DNA of 64,000 nt from NCBI GenBank assembly GCA_034008185.1, contig CM067084.1, positions 15,706,385 to 15,770,384 on the forward strand, written 5' to 3'. A program made the position numbers and the translations under genes. Under the pieces are notes generated by a model. That model worked only from the letters and a program-made list of their open reading frames with translations. It had not been told where the DNA came from and made no database searches. Origin of the DNA: Gorsachius magnificus (Eukaryota > Chordata > Aves > Pelecaniformes > Ardeidae). How positions within the stretch are numbered: the first letter of the stretch is position 1; every line of letters starts with the position of its first letter. Shown here one piece after another: positions 48,351-62,197 of this stretch.

Positions 48351-49888
48351 CTCCTTCCAGTACCAGGAAAAAGGAAAAAAGAAAAATGTTCTTGTTTTCA
48401 CTTTATTCTTTAGAAGTGTCTTAATTGTTTAAGTTCTAAATCACCAAAACAGAGTGCAGAATTGCTTAAGATAAACTGGGAAGTCAATAGTGATCTCAGA
48501 GTATTCTACTGGATAAAGTAAACGTTAAAAAAACAACACCAAAGAGGCTATTATCTTAGATATTCCTCTTATATTTACCCTACATTAAATTGTATTTTAG
48601 TGTTTTCCTCCTTTGTAGTTTCGGCCTTAGATGGTAATTCAGAAAAGTGCAAGTTGAAAACAGCGTAAGTGATAAACTTGGTATAACCCCACCCACTGTC
48701 TGATTCAGGAATACCAACTGCAGCAATACTGACTGAGTAAATCCTAGAGAAATTCTTTACCTTCTAATCTATGGATCAACCAAACAGACCGCTACCAGCA
48801 AAAAATGCTCAATCACTATGGGATCATAAGAGAAATGGTAAACTACTGTATTTCTTACTGCAACCTTTAGAGACTGGGAATTCCCAACAGAAGTGACTGA
48901 AGACTTGACCAAGATTTTATACGTGCCAGATTTCACTCATATTAACAGATATTTAAGGCACAAATATTCTAACATAATAGTCTGTAATAAAACTATTTAA
49001 ACACAGCCTACTAGTGGTGAATTCAAGATTCACAACCAAGAACCCTAGTGGCTCTGAAGTGCTTGAGAAATCATTGTTACGGAGCTCTTTCTTTATGAAA
49101 ATAGTTATAGAAATCTATATGCACCAAGAAAAATAAAGTCACAGGTTAACAGTCATTAGGCTGCAAAGTTCTGTTACCAGAACACTATACTCAAACCAGT
49201 AACCAGCAGGAACATTGCACTATATCAATAACCAACTGTTTAGTATTTGGAAGTCTGTGAAAAATTGGGAAACTTCTGCTCTGATCAACTTTTGTACCTT
49301 GGGAGCACTTTTTGCACCATTAACACAGAAGGCTTGCAAATCAATGATTCAAATTGTTCTGCAAATTAAAGCATGTAGGTATGAACAGAAGTGAATTAAT
49401 TACATGTTAGAATTTATGGGGGAGTTAAAGCCTTTCAGGTATAAATTTTAGCTCAAATTCAATGTTGAATGCAATGTTGTATCCAATCAAGCCAAATAAT
49501 TTCAGATTGGTTTGGCAGGGATCTCAGAAGTTACTAAACTTGTAAGAATTTCCACTGGCACCTCTTGTGTGACTTTGGCATGCTTAAAAAAATAAGTCTT
49601 TTCCAGTTTTAGAGAAGACTTAAAACTAACTGATCCAGTTTAAGTGTGGAAGTATGAAACCCAGCCTCTCAGACAGACTTTCACATCTCAGTCCTAAAAA
49701 TTGAAGTCTATTAGAAAGCCTTTTAATCATTCACTTAACCTGTTCCCAGCAGGGAGAATTCAACCCTTTTACTTCCCCTTAAAGCTAAACCTTGATTCTG
49801 ACAGTTAGACAAAGCGTAATTAGCAGAACATACATTTTTATTTGACTCTGTCCATCTGTAACAGGTTATTATTAAATTAAATATCTAC

Positions 49889-50122
49889 CTGAGAGCTTCA
49901 TGAGGAGCTCAGATGCTGCCTTGACTGACATGTCCTGCCTCATCACAGTTGCTTGCGCTTCCTGTGGTTTGAGTTTCTCCTCAGGGACGTTTGGAGCTGA
50001 GGCTTCAGATTCCTGGCCGAACACATAGCTGGACTGAGACAAGGCTGAACTTGCAGCTTCTTCATCCTTAGGCTCCTCTTTCACTTTAAATTTAGGAGTC
50101 AAGGGCTCTTTTTGATTTGCAG
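49889..50122 (-). CDS. ZNF827: ZNF827 coding exon B: second KEEP/SVK linker module
   Basis: A symmetric phase 1-1 exon of 234 nt (2+231+1). The acceptor is ...cttggcag|CTGCAAAT, completing Ala with the G from exon A; the donor is ...CTCTCAG|gtagat. It encodes AANQKEP at the start, then KVKEEPKDEE, a Ser/Ala-rich stretch with SSYVF, and ends with RQDMSVKAASELLMKLS. There is no zinc finger. The peptide is largely disordered in appearance apart from the C-terminal amphipathic SVK segment. As a symmetric exon it can be skipped or duplicated without disturbing the frame. No function is established for this segment that I know of; the Psi-K-x-E motif suggests sumoylation. Confidence 0.95.
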
Positions 50123-53100
50123 CTGCCAAGAAAAGGAAAGAAGTGAGATTCAATGAGATCTGCAATATATAGTCATAGAGCAGCTAGTTATAGGAAGAAA
50201 CCATAACCTGAGAAATTAGAGCAGGTACTGGAAGCAAGCATGTCAAACAGATGCTTCAAGAGGTAAATCAAGTTCTGCATCTTTTGTACAAAGGGACAAT
50301 TTTGAAACACAAAAACTACATGTACCAGGGCGCAAGAAACCATCCTCCTTCTACTTTTTTGCCTCTACTCCTCCTGAAAGCATTCCCCTGGTCATTGGTT
50401 AGTAGGTCCTCTATAGGCTTGATGGAAGTTTAAAACACCATTTCACATAAGGGCAAATTTGGCAAAGCCCATGGGTACTACACATTGAGTTCTTAGAGCA
50501 TGGGAAAGAGACAGGAGGTGAAGAGTAGAAAGACAGGAAACTTAAGAGGGGAGCAAAAGGAAAATGAACAGCAAATTCTTCAGTCCTAAAAGTTGGTACT
50601 AAAAGATGCTATTACAGCAAGAAAGACAGCAAGTTTAAAATAATCCTTTCAAATGGTCCATGTAGGCAGCTGCACAGCCTCAGAGAAGGGTACAGAGATC
50701 TTGGGGCTGCTTAAGATCTACACACTGAACAATGTTGTGCTTGAACGTTCTTTCCAATACCTCTTGACAGTGGTAGATCCTTTGCACTGCATTTGGTTCA
50801 AGGGATAAAACCAAGAACACTTCTTAAACAATACTTCCAAACTCAAGCAATATAAATTCACAGGCAGACTGCACCACAAACAGGAGGCTAAAGAAGTTGC
50901 ACTATTTTTCAGCAGCTCTTCTTATAATTCTTTATGTTTGACCATTAAGAGATACTTCCTTCCCTGTCTCTTAGTGGGTTTTTCTTTTTCACTTCAAATT
51001 CCACAGCAGATGACTTGTTCAGTGCCTCAAACTTTAATGAATTTACATCTCTCTCGCCTCTCTAAACCTCTGTCTCCACAAATATGAAAGATGGAGCATT
51101 GTCCCCAATTTGTTATCTTTCTAACCTCTCCTACATATTTTCCTGCTTCCATATGACAATCCTCTGCCTACCCTCATGACTCTTGGAGATGAGCTCTATC
51201 AAATTTCACTCAGACCATGTAAGAAGAATGTACCCCACCACCCTTTTCACAAGCTGCAGCAGGGCATTAGAAGCCAACGTGCATTGCGTGCTGCGGGGAG
51301 CTGTTTGTTTTACAAACCCATTACATGAACTGGAACAACTGAGGAACTGGCATATCACAGGGATGGTAAGAACCAGCTGAAGACGCAGGGTACTAACAGA
51401 TCAAATCAACCCAACAAAATCTGTCAACATTCACCTACTTAAGCCCTTGGTCTACTTTCTCCTCCACTTCACTGCTTCTTACCTACTCTGGCTCCTCACT
51501 TTCCTGACTTATTTCCTCAGATACTTTTATCTCAGCAGTTCCCCCAAAATCTGGCTCCTAATGAATCTGAATTCCTGCCTCTCACTGTGAAATGCTCACC
51601 ATCTCCCAGAGACCTCAATTCTAAAATATGGGGTATGATTGCCATCTTTATCGCAAATAGACACTTTGGTTTGCTAATTTGAGCTTTGTTAATTTTCACA
51701 CAATCCATTGTTTTTTGAGGGTTTTTGTGGTTTGCTTTTGGTTTGTTTTTTTAATTTTTTTTTCCAACACAACCTTACATCTTTTTAGTTTATGTTCCAG
51801 GGTTATTGGATTTTTCTCTTTTCTTATTGGTTGGCAAGCCATTACCAAAGAACAAGATTAAAGCAAGTGGTATAAACAGTGTACACATAAGCAACATTGG
51901 TGCAAACTTCAGAAATTAAATTACCTCATATGTGTAATTTTTAATATAATCTACAAGCACTTTTACCAGTATTAGGAATTGCTTTTTCCTTTTTTTTAAA
52001 AAAAAAGAGCAAAAGCAGAAATATGAAACATTAAAGCATGCTTCAATTCATCAAAATATAGGTTAAGGCTCTCAAACCAATCTTAACTTTACCAAGGTAT
52101 ACTTCTAAAAAACATCCATCTATCTTCTTTATCCAGGCCTACATCTTTCTAGCTCAATCTATTCTGGGGTTTGACCTGGGGTGAAAAAGACCCAAACCTT
52201 CTATGCCACACTACCTTCTGCACTCCTTCTCTTTTAAAACATGCCAGTCTAGCTGCTACTGATACGAAAAATACCTCCACCAGGAACTGAGTGCAACTGG
52301 TAGAGAGCTTTCTGAACTTTCTGAAGGTATCTGAACTTTCAAAGAACCTGGATTAAAAAAAAAAAAAAATCTTTTGAATGTATTCATTTCAAGATGGTAT
52401 TAGTTCAAATTGTCCCAGAAAAGAAAGGAAACATGAGTCTGAGGGAAGAGGTAAAGACAATCCATTGAGAGCACTCATTAACCTGTGAAGCTAGGTAATT
52501 TTCTGCCCATGAACCAGGTAGAGGAAGAACTGTAGACCAGGTTGCCATACACTTTTACCATTTAAAATACAGAAGTGATATTAAATTCACATACTCACAT
52601 CAGAGTAAGTTTGCAACTATACATCATGATCCCTTATAAGCCAGGTTAAGAACAATGAAAAAACATCCATATAAATAGAATCACTGTAACGGAATTCATA
52701 TAATTTCACAGTCTTAAAATAGGAACTTTTTTCAGAGTCGGGTGCTATAGTACACAGTGGCAAATGCCTTATAGATTTCCCTATCACAAGAAAGAGGATC
52801 AAAGAAGGCGCTTTTGGAAGATATTAGCATTTATTAAACTCTCTCATCACCAAGCCAAAACTCAGCAGCCAATTTGACCCAATCCAAGGGCAGGTGTCAA
52901 GTGGTACCTCTATGCTCTTCATCCCAAAGTATTCTCAAACTCTACTGAGGTTAAGCCAAATTCTCAGAGAACAAAAAATTCAAGGTAGGTCACGTTAAAG
53001 TTTAAATATGTCAATGATAGTGACACACCCAGAATGATGTGGACAGGGCACCCATCAAGTTTCCCTCCTTTCCTATGTCTCACTTTCCCATTCTCTCCCT

Positions 53101-56100
53101 GCCCCACACATTAGCTCTCCTACTATGCCAGCACACGCTGCTATGAGCAACTGCTCCCTCACACTTCTGAGCCGCTACCCGGGATAATGCTAAAACTATG
53201 TTGATAATAAATCTACCAGCCCAACATCATAATCTAAATGAACTCTTCATGAGATCTGTATACTCAGTTTGTCCCTGTGTGTCTACAAGACATCACTTAT
53301 GAGAAATATAAAACACGGTCAGAGTCCCACAATCCAGACGAAGTCCTAAAGATGTGCATTTGGCAGTTTTATGTGAAGGGGAAAAGAAACCCAGACTATT
53401 GTTCTTACCTATGTGGCTGGTTCTGTCTACTCTAGCTGCTTTGCTTTGGACAGAAGATAGAATTAATAAACTAGGAAAGAAGCAGGGGTTTATTTCTTTA
53501 ATTAACTGGTAGCACATTCCTTGAACTGATCACACTTTCCAAATATCAAACATTTTAATTGTAGACAAATCAGAAAAATAGAAGAGTTATTTACCTCATT
53601 TTTCTTCCCCCAGAAAACAAAAACAAATAAAACCAGACAACTATTGGATCTGATTAATCAGACCCAACTGTTGCAATTACTGGGGCTTTTACTCTTTCTT
53701 AAAATGTACTAAAGCAAATTCCAATGCAAATGAAGCCTAAATAGAAGCACAAATTAAAAAGGGGGGATGTTGTCCAGTCTATCAAATCCGTACATTAAAA
53801 CTAGAGGGGAATAGAAAACCCAAACCAAACCAATAAACTATCCCAAAACCAGCAAAAGTCCCCACCACCTCTTGCTTCTCTCCCATCTTGGATTTACAAT
53901 TATGGGCAGAATTGCTAACACATGGGAAATAGCAACTATGATGCATCCACTAGTCATATTAGGGAGAACAATAAACAGATGTAAGAAAAATCATTGCAAG
54001 TAAGGGAAATAAAAGTTAACTGAGACCGTTTTTAAAAAAATCCCATGACTGAGGAATCTTTTAAAAATTAGTACTACACAAGGATTAAAAAGATGATGTT
54101 GAAGTCTATTAAGTGTATTTAAACTACAAAATTATTACTCCCCAGAAGGAACAGTGCCTTCTATCTACATACAAAAATAGATACACACATATATACTCTT
54201 AACTTGTATTGAACTTACATTCATCCTGAACTGCCATGAGAACACACTGAAGGATGTGTTGCCTGCAGACTGAATCCAAAAAACCCAGCAATTTAATTTT
54301 GAAATAAACAGCAAGGGAAAAAAAAAAAAGAACCAATGCCAAGCAAATGCAAGAAACAGGCAGCAGTCTCTCAAGCAGGGTCGATAATTCTCCATGCATT
54401 CCATTCCCTTACATATCCCGAAAAAAAACCCCAATTCAAAGAAGATTCCAGACTGCTGATTTTTATCTTCCTGGAAACTGGAATAATTTGATCCATTTGG
54501 CAAAAGTAGATGATGAAAGTTATAACACTTTCCTCAAACTGCCAAATGCCACAAGAAAAGCTTTGGGCATCTGCCACTATTCTGAAACACTCTGATAGAA
54601 GCTGCTAACTGCATCAGTCCACTTACGAGGATTTCTAAATGCTCAAAATGTTTATAATTGAAAGAGGAAAAATGGGCTGATTACTTCAAGCCAAGCTCAA
54701 TGTTACAAGCCACAGTCAGCAAAGAGTTGGTCACTGTTCCATCTGTCCGAGCAAAAAACAGGAGAAAGGAAAAAAAACATGCACAACAAAAATGCTGCCA
54801 CAAAAGAGGCCACAAGAAAAGGCATCTACAGAGTCTGGGTTGAAAGGAACTGTGATGAAAATACCACAATACACCACTGCACCATCATATTATTTTACAA
54901 GTGATCCCTGATTACAGCTATAAAGATGAGAGAGAGCAGGCCAGTCATGGCTGAGGGGAAAGGAGAAAGTGAGGACACATTCCAAAAGGCACTGCAAATT
55001 GAACTGGTCTCCTTGAGATCTTGCAGGAAAACCTCCCCTTGTGATTCTTCTCAGAGCCAACCTAGCAAGAGAACTATGGCATGACTTCTACCTGAGGAAG
55101 AAAAGACAGTGTTTTATGCAGGTCCTATGAGAGCTAGAACATCTGAGTGACACAGGGAGCCTTCCATTCCAGGTGGTAAGTTGTGAGCTGCAGTGGTTAA
55201 AAGAAACCAAGGACCTTTGACAGATCAGTTCCACAGTATTTGGGAGACACATTTCCCCAACACTGGGCATCATCGTCCTGAAGGCAGCTGTGGTCAATAA
55301 AGGGTATGGCTGGAGTCTTCTACCATTTTCACTCTAGTGATTGAAATGGGCAGGTAGGTGTTGGCATTCTGCATGGAGACCACAGCTTATCTTTGACGAT
55401 ATTCAAGAACTGAGTAAGGGGTACAAACACTGCAGAAGAAACCACTGGTCAGCTAATTGCTTTGCAAGAAAAATCTATGCAACTGGACCCTGTTGGAGAA
55501 TCTCCAGACTAAAATTCAATTGGGCTGATAAATTACGTTCAGCTTACTAAACACAGAGACTGGCTATACTCTATGAGGCCCACAAGGAGAAATACTGTTC
55601 TTCTGGCAGGACAGTCTAGCTGGTCTCTCATTTCTTTTTAGTGCCTTCTGCCCTGGAATATTAATTTGTCCCAGAGCACCTCATGTTACCTAACCCTCCT
55701 GCAAGTGCTAACTCAATTACACCTCATTTTCAAAGCCCTCTACTCTGCCCCCAGCCAAATAAACTAACCTAAAGGGCCCCAAGACAGAGGATGGGAACTA
55801 TCAATGAAAAAGCTACTTATGACTCAAGGGCACTCAGCATTAAAACATTTCTTTTTATCAAAGCAGTGGAACAGCAGAATAGCCGATCATGAGAAGTATG
55901 ATGACGCCAAGACTTGCCACCTCTGGTCTTCCAGAGACCACTTAAAATACAAGGTCTTCCAAAACATCTCGCTTCAGTATGTTAAAAATGCGTAAGCAGA
56001 GGTTAAGAAAAGGCCAGCTAACTATCCTGATCTTCTCTAAAGCTGCTTTGCATTTAAGGAGCTGCAGTCAAGCAAAATGAGACACAGCACTAGAGAACGA

Positions 56101-57512
56101 CCAGTCCTCCTACCGCCCCCTCAAAATTTCACAATCTTCTAGTCCCAGTGGAATGGAGGAAGTAGACAAATTGCCAAGGCACCTGTAGGACCACACATTC
56201 CTCCATGCCCAAGATGTCTGTTACACAGCCAAAGTCCCACCTGCTAAACAAGATTGTAGTATCTGCCAAAATCGTCTTTACCCTTTCTGGGTAAAAATCA
56301 AAGTAACATCAGAATAGGTAAAATTCTGGGGAAGCTGGAAAAAAGAGGGAAAGGAGAGTGAAAGGAGGAAAGGGAAATTTGTTGCTGATAGGCAAATTGT
56401 TTGCAGTGTGGAAATTCCTTCTCGCTACAAAGAAACAGAGAAGGAGAGAAACACCACCAGATTGACCTTTATATTTGTTTAAGAAAACAAAAACCAAAAC
56501 AAACAATCAGAGATGATTGAACTAACAATGCCTTCAATTCCCATTTTGGATAGATGCGACTGGAAGGCTCATGAGCTAGGACTTCTGCCCAGAGTAATGG
56601 TGTCATCAGGGAAGCAAAAGAGCCATCAGTCTGGCCTGGTCTTATACTCCAAGTATAAGAGTGTGTAGTTATTAAAGCTAAATTGTAAGCACAGAGCTGG
56701 TGCAGAATCGCATTCATGTCTTCTTTTAAGTTGTGCTGGGCTGAGTACACAAAAAAGCAGTTTGTTAGCCTGCATTTTAAATGACCAAATTAGAACAGAC
56801 TCTACACTGCTTTGTCTTGCTAAATTCTATATATTCCTTCAAGGTGTAAAATATGATGGATATTACTTTAAGAATGCCAGGAAATTGTGGATGTAAGACT
56901 AGCAATTGCTGAGAAGAGATTATAAGGGTGGTGATATACCAGTGGCAAAGAGTAGTGCAAGCTTTCATTTGCCCAAGTTTTTATTAGCTGTGCTGTTGCC
57001 CTTTTTCAGTTTTATTTTAAATTAAAGGTCTAAATGGAAATTATGAAATGTGAATCTGGAGAGATACTTCAAAGAGAGATCTTGATGACATCAGGGGTAT
57101 TTACACTGACAGCAGCATTATGGAATTCACAGTATTTTAAAATTAAGGATATGGCTCAGTAACTGCCAGTCCTGTGTGCTCATGTGTTCTGATTGAAATT
57201 TTACATTCTGGCATAAACTGTGAATCCTAAATATAGGCACCATGGTCTTTTCTTTGGAACTTGCTACGCAAATACATAAATTATGACAATTTAACCAGAC
57301 ATGCTTTTATTTTATTAAAAATAGATGTTTGAAGAGTCCAAGCCAGTCAGCTCAGTACTGTCAATGGCAAATGCTAAAACATTCCAAATTACTTGTGTTA
57401 TCTTTAAGAAATGCAGTAATTTTCAAGAGCCAAATAGAACAAATAATCTAAGTGATTTTAATTTATCTACTAATATTTTGTATGCAGCTGACTGATGATT
57501 AACTATTTCTTT

Positions 57513-57528
57513 ATTCCATTAATGGAAT
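57513..57528. repeat. 16-bp perfect palindrome with TAAT/ATTA core
   Basis: ATTCCATTAATGGAAT is self-complementary and contains overlapping TAAT and ATTA homeodomain cores. It lies in a stretch with more such words (GATGATTAAC, CAGCTAATAAAA). It could be a dimeric homeodomain site or chance. Confidence 0.5.
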
Positions 57529-58599
57529 CAGCTAATAAAACATGAATGCAAAGTCCAAGTACTTTGGACAGTCATCAAAATCCCATGGTGTTACCGTTTC
57601 CAAAAAAAGGTTTGACTCCTCACACAATAGTGACAGCAGATAGGACAAAATGGGAGAAAACATAATTTCTCATTTGTTTAACAAGGCCAGCCCCAAACCC
57701 TCAGCATGTTATCTCTCTTTCCTTCTCTCTATTTTAAAGTTTTTCTATGTGAGTAACTTGGGGAACATAAAAAGAACTGCAGAAGCAGGGCACACTTGAT
57801 GATATACACCGTCACAAGATGAAGAGATGTGCTTTCTGGAGTAATGCACTTGGTGAGCACAGAGAGGTGGGGGAGAGAGGGCAGCAGTGAAGTATGCTTT
57901 ACAATTACTGTTTCCACACAGAATTCCTTTGAGATCAATAGTGCAAGAATCCCATTCATTTTGAGGGGATTCATTTATTTTTTGGATGTTATGAAAAGTA
58001 ACTGCAGCATATAACATAGGCAAAGCAATAACTTCACTACAGTATACCAGCCATTGTAATTTGGATCACTGTGAAAGCTGTTTTTTTATTACAAAAGAAA
58101 ATGAGCCTTAGAAGGGGGTGGAAGGACATCAGTATTTAAAGAGATGTGTTGTATAATGTCTGCCACTGAAACCTTTAAAAAAGGAAAAGCAAATACTCTG
58201 CAAATTAATATATAAATGCAGCTACAAAGTTTCAATATGGAATTAATGGATTGGGGGAAGAAAACATTCTGGCAAAGCACTGATCCAGCAAAGTATTCAG
58301 GCAACTTAAAGCACAGGAGCAGTCCTACTGAAGTTAAGAGGGGAAAGATTTGAAAGTAAAAACATGCCCATACTTAAATATTCTTCTGTTTATATGTTAA
58401 GTGTCACCTGCTAATAACCCTTTCCAAATGTAAATAAAATTTCAGAGAACCCTTTTAAATTTCTTGTGAATTTAAAAGCATCTCCTACCTTAAACTACGG
58501 CCTAGAAAATGGAATCTGGAAAAAATCCAAGATTTGTTCTTATTTTTAAATTTACTTTTGCTGATTTGTGTTATGCCTTACTTCATAAAACATGAAACT

Positions 58600-59450
58600 A
58601 AAAATCTTTCGGGCAAGCAATGGCACAGAATAGGGGCTGAAAGGATCTCAAAAGGTCACCCCACACCAATATTTCTCCACGTCTTGAAATTTAAAGCTCC
58701 CCTAAGCCCTTCTGAAAAAAATTCAGAAGCCATTTTGAGCAGTGCCATCACAATTAATTTCTGGCCCACTCAAAATCGGGTCTAACTTTGAACATCTGTA
58801 AACTTTTCCCACTTTGCTCCTTTGCAGCTTGCTGCTTGTTTTCATTCAGCTAAAATTTCTTGCAACTGCTTGTTATGTCCTACAGTTTGCTGACTGAGAT
58901 ACACAGATCTAGTCCATCCTACTGCCTAATATGTGACCAAACATACCTGACAGGTAATTATCCAACCTATTTTAAAAATTCTCCAGTGGCACAGATGCCA
59001 CAATGTCCCAGCCAAATTATCATAGAGGTTTAACTACCTCAACTTTTGGAAAGGTTTTCCTAATGCCAACTTAAGCCCTACAGTTAACTCATTTTTTGTG
59101 CCAATTACAATGAATCAGCAATAGATTATTTCCTTCTCCCCACAACAAACTTATCGATGCATTAAAGGCTTATTAATGGTTCTCCTTAGTCTTCTCTATA
59201 GGCTTCAAACGTCACTCTCTTTTATCTATCCTCACTGGACATGTTTTCTAAACCTCCAGCCATGTCTGCTGCTCTCCTTTGAAGTCTTTCCAACTGTCCG
59301 CACTCTTCATAAACTATAGTGCTAAAACCTTGGACTTCAGCAAGACTGAGAAGAGCAGGACCATTTCCCCCCTTCTCCTTCCTTGAGGCCATTTCTCTCT
59401 GTATACATCCCAGTATGACTGCCTTTTTTAGCACCAGTTTGTCATCGTTA
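58600..59450 (-). mobile_element. Old, degraded CR1 retroposon
   Basis: The plus strand begins CACAGAATAGGGGCTGAAAG and GATCTCAAAAGGTCACCCC (CR1 3' end). It continues with GTTTTCCTAATGCCAACTTA and GCTGCTCTCCTTTGAAGTC, then antisense RT sequence. A minus-strand frame at 59222-59434 reads ECGQLERLQRRAADMAGGLE, the CR1 [16 protein letters not shown] region. It is interrupted by stops; boundaries are approximate. Confidence 0.7.
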
Positions 59451-61019
59451 ACTCCTGTTCCTTTCCCACAGAACCATTACCTAGCTAGTTGTTCCTGGTT
59501 TTGTATTTGTGCAACTGTTCAACAAACATTTTTTACAGATCTCTTTTGACTGTAATTCTCCTCTTTTGACTGTGAACTACTTTTAATGTAATGTTTTCCA
59601 ACTATCTGATATCCGCTTCGGCTAGACTACAAAGTTAGCGCATTGCACAATCGGAAATAATACTGAGTCAAGGTTATATACAAGCTTATTAAGATTCAGT
59701 TTTAAAATTCATAATAGGTACACCAGTTAAACTTCTGAAACTGTAACATTTAGGTCTGAAGGGAGATGAACACTCCTCTGAGTCACACGCTTGGAAAAAG
59801 AGGAGGCTGAAACTGCACAGAAATGAAAACCAAGAGGCCCTGAGGTCTCCCATGAAACTGGAGGCATACAAACTGACACCAACCAAGAGGAGGAGCAATA
59901 AACACTGGCAAGCAAAAGTAAACGTTCATTTAAACCATCAATATTCAATAAGAATAAATGCCAAATTCTAAAAGCCCATATATCTATCTACTGCTTCTTT
60001 CTTAGCCACAAGGCCTGTCGGAGAACAAATTAGATTGCTTTGACATAATTTGGTCTCGACAAATTTGTGTTGGCTGTTACAATTGGCATATACAATTTGA
60101 GATGTCAAAAGATTTATATCATTGAAAAAGTAGGGCCAATAATTGAAGTTCTGAGGGGCCTAACAAGAGTGTGTTGTAATAAAGAAATCACTCAAAGGAA
60201 CCTGGTTCAGCACAACAAGCAGTCAAAAAAAAAATGCACCTAATACTTAGCCAACTTGCTAAAAGAGAATTACTTCTACTTCTACTCTAAATTTATGCAC
60301 GCTGTGTGGAGGAAAGCATGAGCTAAATGTATATAACACAATATAAATCTCAGAAGAAAAGAAATTCCTTTCCTTTTAACATTGCTCTTCTTGTGTAGTA
60401 AACTTGGTGACTGGCAGTACATTTTCATCCAAATATGCACACATACAAAATTGCAGATACATCTCACTCCCCCAGTGACTTTATAACATGTTGCTAGGTA
60501 ACAGTGCATACAAGTCAGGTTTCAAGACCTTTAGTAAGTCACCATAAAATAACTGCATAGGCCTTTTGCATGAATAATGTACATTCGTATCCTTTTTCTG
60601 ATGCCAATAGATCAGACATTGAAAACATGACCATCTGCTAAACTGTAAACAGCTCCCCATCAACTGCTACATGAAAAACAACACATCAAAATGTTGTGTT
60701 TTCTCAGCTTTCAGGCTTTCCCCCCTCTCCTGCTCTCTGCTCTCATTCTTGCTACATGCAGCCATCATGAGCACTACCATCTACAGGTCAGTACCACTGA
60801 TGTGTAGAGCCACTTAGTGCACAGCAACCCAAGTTTAAGATAGACATATATGGGACAGCTGTCAGGCAACATAAAAAATGGATTTCATATAGAGTCCAAA
60901 TTTGAAACTCAATTAAAAAAATGTACAAGCAAAAAAATGTATAAGCAAATCAAAATAGACTCACCTTCACTTATTTTTTGTTGGTCATAATAATAAACTA
61001 TATCAACACATTGTTGGTG

Positions 61020-61070
61020 GTGTTTTTTTGTTTTTGTTTTTTTTTTGTTTGGTTTTTTTTTTTTTTTTAA
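61020..61070. repeat. T-rich low-complexity tract
   Basis: Runs of T interrupted by single G on the plus strand, ending in A-rich sequence. Confidence 0.85.
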
Positions 61071-62197
61071 AAAAGGGGCAGCCTTAGGCTTAATTTCTTT
61101 TATTTACCCATTCTACTCAATTCCCCACAGAACTACAGTCCCAGAGGTATAACAGTGTGGGCAGATGAGGACAGCAAGCCTTTGCAAAATAAATGGCTGC
61201 AGTTTCACCAATGCAATGGCATTAGGAAAGAGCTAATTCCTTAGGTTGCCTGACAATGAAATTTGCTAAGATGCAACTTACGTGCCATTTAAAGGAAAAA
61301 GGTGACCAATTATTCTCTATTGAAAAAGATGCCTTCTGTCTCCAAAGTCTAACTTGCCATAGGGACTGCCATGTCCTTGTGAAACAGAATTTTCTTCAGC
61401 AACATTTTTCCTGACTTACTTATCTTTAAAAATTAAAGGCCAATTTTGAAAACATTTACTATAGACCATCCCCCCAGCATTCTGAAGCGTTCAGTCAGAT
61501 CAATAAAAGAGCACATAGAATATAACAGATTCACCCTAAACACATACTCAGGAGTCTCAGATACAAATACCATTCTTACAGCAATAATCTGACAGTGAAA
61601 GGAAACACAACAAACACATGCTTTCTGTTAGATATAGATTTCAATTAAAATAGTAAAAAAATTTAAAAGCTGTTCATGAATATCTAGGACTACCTTTTTT
61701 TAAGTGTTAATAATCAAGAAATGCAGTAACATTCATACTTCACGTGTATTTACTAGTTAGACCTCAAATACTCCTCTGAAAGGAAGGTGACCAATACCCA
61801 TTAACAGATGGGTAAAGGCAGAGAACTTAAAAGCTGAATTTTCTAACATGCTGGCTGCTTGTGACCCTCAGTGATTTCAAACCAGAACTACAGGTATTCA
61901 GCATACCTGAAAAACATACCAAATTAGATTTGCCAAGGTAATTGTCAATGAACATGAAAGCCTGGATAAAAAGTTCTCACTCCCAATCCCCGCAATGAAA
62001 CAGCAAAAGCCCTCTTCTCTCACCATTTCCCCCTCTTCCCTCCATCACGCACCTCTCCTTATAAAAAGAAACAAGAAATTATAAGTTAAGAAGTTGCAGT
62101 GTTTTCCTCTTTGCAATCTCATGACTTCACAAACTCAGGACAAAGTGTTTCTTAGCCCATAAGGAGCAGCTGATGCTGCCGCTTGCTGATCAATTAC

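Larger units (their letters stand above)
42999..49888 (-). other. ZNF827 intron B-C, part next to exon B
   Basis: AT-rich intron. It contains an (AAAAT) run at about 44320-44339, a 14-bp tandem duplication at 47671-47698, a T19 run at 48332-48350 and a faint ancient LINE at about 46.1-46.6 kb. No exon is recognised. Confidence 0.6.
50123..62197 (-). other. ZNF827 intron A-B
   Basis: A 12.1-kb intron, mostly unassigned AT-rich DNA. An old minus-strand CR1 lies at about 58.6-59.45 kb, a perfect 16-bp palindrome at 57513-57528, and a T-rich tract at about 61020-61070. No exon is recognised. Confidence 0.65.
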
